Below are positions 22,527 through 23,486 of a stretch of DNA of 23,486 nucleotides, piece by piece. The stretch covers positions 1-23,486 of the forward strand of contig DASYXS010000085.1 of NCBI GenBank assembly GCA_035934535.1, in the 5' to 3' direction. The position numbers and the translations under genes were made by a program. The notes under the pieces are model-generated. The model saw only the letters and a list, made by a program, of their open reading frames with translations. It did not search any database and was not told the DNA's origin. The DNA comes from DASSJF01 sp035934535. GTDB lineage: Bacteria > Sysuimicrobiota > Sysuimicrobiia > Sysuimicrobiales > Segetimicrobiaceae. Position 1 is the stretch's first letter; every line of letters starts with the position of its first letter.

Positions 22527-23108
22527 TCACCGGGTGTCCGTCCGGATGAACGTGTAGCCGAGGCGCGGCAGCGCACGGAAGGTCGTCGCCACCGCCGACG
22601 GGGACACCAGCTCCTCGAGGCACAGGCGAATCCACTCCGCCGCGGGAAACAGCCGTGTCGCGAGATCCTCGTGCTCGTCGAACGAGGGCTCTGTGACGAG
22701 CCGGCAGCCGGTTGCCAGAAATTGGTGGTATTTCGTCCACGAGCTGCGGGCATTCATGAAGAGGGCGGGACCTATCGAGGTCACCCGATCAGGCCGATAC
22801 CCCGTCTCTTCCATGAGCTCGCGGCTCATAACGGCGATGGGATCGGCGTCGCCGGATTCGGCCATCCCGCCGGGCAACTCCAGAACGATTCGATCGCATC
22901 CCTGCTTGTACTGCTCGACCGCGATCACCAAGCCATCCTCCGTGACCGGAAATACCGTCGACCAGTCGGCGTGGCCGAACAGCAGGTACTCGGCATCGGC
23001 TCCGGTCCGGGGGTTGCGGTACGTTTGGGTAAGGATGGACTTCCCAAACTTTTCGACCAGCACGGTCGGCGGCCCGACCTTCGCCCAAGGCAGCACCGAT
23101 CCCGGCAT
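22527..23108 (-). CDS. Nudix hydrolase, ADP-ribose/nucleotide-sugar pyrophosphatase type (193 aa)
   Basis: The Nudix box spans about residues 80-104: GGMAESGDADP leading to SRELMEETGY. The metal-binding RELxEETG half is intact. The first conserved Glu (G-x5-E) appears replaced by Asp with one extra residue, which is tolerated in some members but worth noting. VEQYKQGCDRIVLELPGG before the box is typical of ADP-ribose/GDP-mannose pyrophosphatase relatives. It probably hydrolyses a nucleotide diphosphate-X compound, perhaps cleaning up or tuning nucleotide-sugar pools. The ATG at 23108 has GGAGG five bases upstream. It is the first gene of the leftward glycan operon, divergent from the partial gene at the right edge. 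Confidence 0.85.
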   Translation of the reverse strand: MPGSVLPWAKVGPPTVLVEKFGKSILTQTYRNPRTGADAEYLLFGHADWSTVFPVTEDGLVIAVEQYKQGCDRIVLELPGGMAESGDADPIAVMSRELMEETGYRPDRVTSIGPALFMNARSSWTKYHQFLATGCRLVTEPSFDEHEDLATRLFPAAEWIRLCLEELVSPSAVATTFRALPRLGYTFIRTDTR

Positions 23109-23131
23109 TCCGACCTCCCGTCAACGTGCGT

Positions 23132-23160
23132 TTGACCGTCCCTACCGACCATGGTAGCAT
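23132..23160 (+). promoter_or_regulatory. Candidate sigma-70-type promoter for the right-edge gene
   Basis: TTGACC (23132-23137) and TAGCAT (23155-23160) are separated by 17 bases, in the short divergent gap before the plus-strand ATG at 23171. Transcription would begin about 23166, giving a leader of only a few bases. That fits the absence of a clear Shine-Dalgarno. The -10 box is weak, so this is a moderate call. Confidence 0.45.
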
Positions 23161-23170
23161 CAACGCGGGG

Positions 23171-23486
23171 ATGAGAGTCGCGGCGGCCGATCACGCGGGA
23201 ACCGGCTCGCGCCGCGCGTGGGCACGCGGCCCTTTCCTCCCCGAATTACTCGTTCTGCCCCTGCTCGCCCTCGTTGTCGCCGCTCCGCCGCTGTTGCGCG
23301 GCGATCTGATCGGCCGCGGCGAAATTGCCCACGAGTACTCGCTGTACGCGTTCGTCGGCCGCGAGATCCACATGGGCCGGCTGCCGCTCTGGAACCCGTA
23401 TACCGTTTCCGGGAATCCCGGGCTCGCCGATCCGGCCTCAAACGTCTTCTATCCGCTTACGACTCCCCTCCTTATGTTATTTTCCG
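23171..23486 (+). CDS. YfhO-like multi-spanning membrane protein, N-terminal part (cut at right edge)
   Basis: An open frame from ATG 23171 runs to the window end (105 codons) without a stop. After a basic N-terminus, PELLVLPLLALVVAAPPLL forms a transmembrane helix. The segment GRLPLWNPYTVSGNPGLADP, followed by ASNVFYPLT, is the characteristic first extracytoplasmic loop of YfhO-type proteins, which are large GT-C-fold glycosyltransferase-like membrane proteins. Such proteins are thought to decorate wall polymers or lipid-linked sugars, fitting a surface-glycan locus. The call rests on this loop and the helix position only; the rest is outside the window. Confidence 0.75.
   Translation, partial: MRVAAADHAGTGSRRAWARGPFLPELLVLPLLALVVAAPPLLRGDLIGRGEIAHEYSLYAFVGREIHMGRLPLWNPYTVSGNPGLADPASNVFYPLTTPLLMLFS

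Noticed and set aside
1..23486. tRNA or rRNA genes and CRISPR arrays
   Set aside because: I saw no cloverleaf-like segment with a conserved T-loop, no rRNA sequence and no regularly spaced direct repeats; a tRNAscan or CRISPR search would confirm this.

Overview
The window is high-GC bacterial DNA, about 65-78% GC in the lines I counted by hand. The cdaA-cdaR-glmM module, a glmS ribozyme upstream of glmS, and a LysM-NlpC/P60 wall hydrolase together suggest a monoderm or Bacillota-like lineage, possibly an uncultured high-GC Terrabacteria group. I cannot name the taxon from sequence alone. GTG start codons are common.

Left half (about 1-11.3 kb, mostly minus strand, housekeeping). In transcription order it holds rplM-rpsI, ending at a GC-rich hairpin terminator; a secreted LysM/NlpC-P60 hydrolase; argF; cdaA-cdaR-glmM (c-di-AMP synthesis, its regulator and phosphoglucosamine mutase); glmS behind a long leader with a full glmS ribozyme; a UDP-glucose 4-epimerase-like SDR; a Trm112-like zinc-ribbon protein; and the 5' part of acpS, which runs off the left edge. 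A plus-strand toxin-antitoxin pair (RHH antitoxin, MazF-like toxin) with its own sigma-70-like promoter sits between glmM and glmS, splitting the amino-sugar genes.

Right half (about 11.3-23.1 kb, mostly minus strand, surface-glycan locus). In transcription order: Nudix hydrolase, NAD-dependent epimerase, GmhA-like sedoheptulose-7-phosphate isomerase, HddA-like heptose kinase, GDP-mannose 4,6-dehydratase-like SDR, family-2 glycosyltransferase, two-gene TPP-dependent E1 dehydrogenase (alpha, beta), a DegT-family enzyme whose PLP lysine is replaced by histidine, and a B12-binding radical SAM enzyme. Most junctions overlap or are very short, so this is probably one operon. A plus-strand FkbM methyltransferase converges on its 3' end. 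At the right edge a divergent plus-strand gene begins, encoding the N-terminus of a large YfhO-like membrane protein.

Two observations stand out. (1) The radical SAM gene carries an in-frame 371-residue intein with both splice junctions and both LAGLIDADG motifs visible; its base composition is clearly lower in GC than the host gene. (2) The glycan genes suggest a GDP-heptose pathway that continues through 4,6-dehydration and 3-deoxygenation (ColD/E1-type enzyme), together with an orphan two-subunit TPP enzyme that could add a carbon branch. This combination would make an unusual deoxy or branched sugar. The genes are seen directly; the product is inference.
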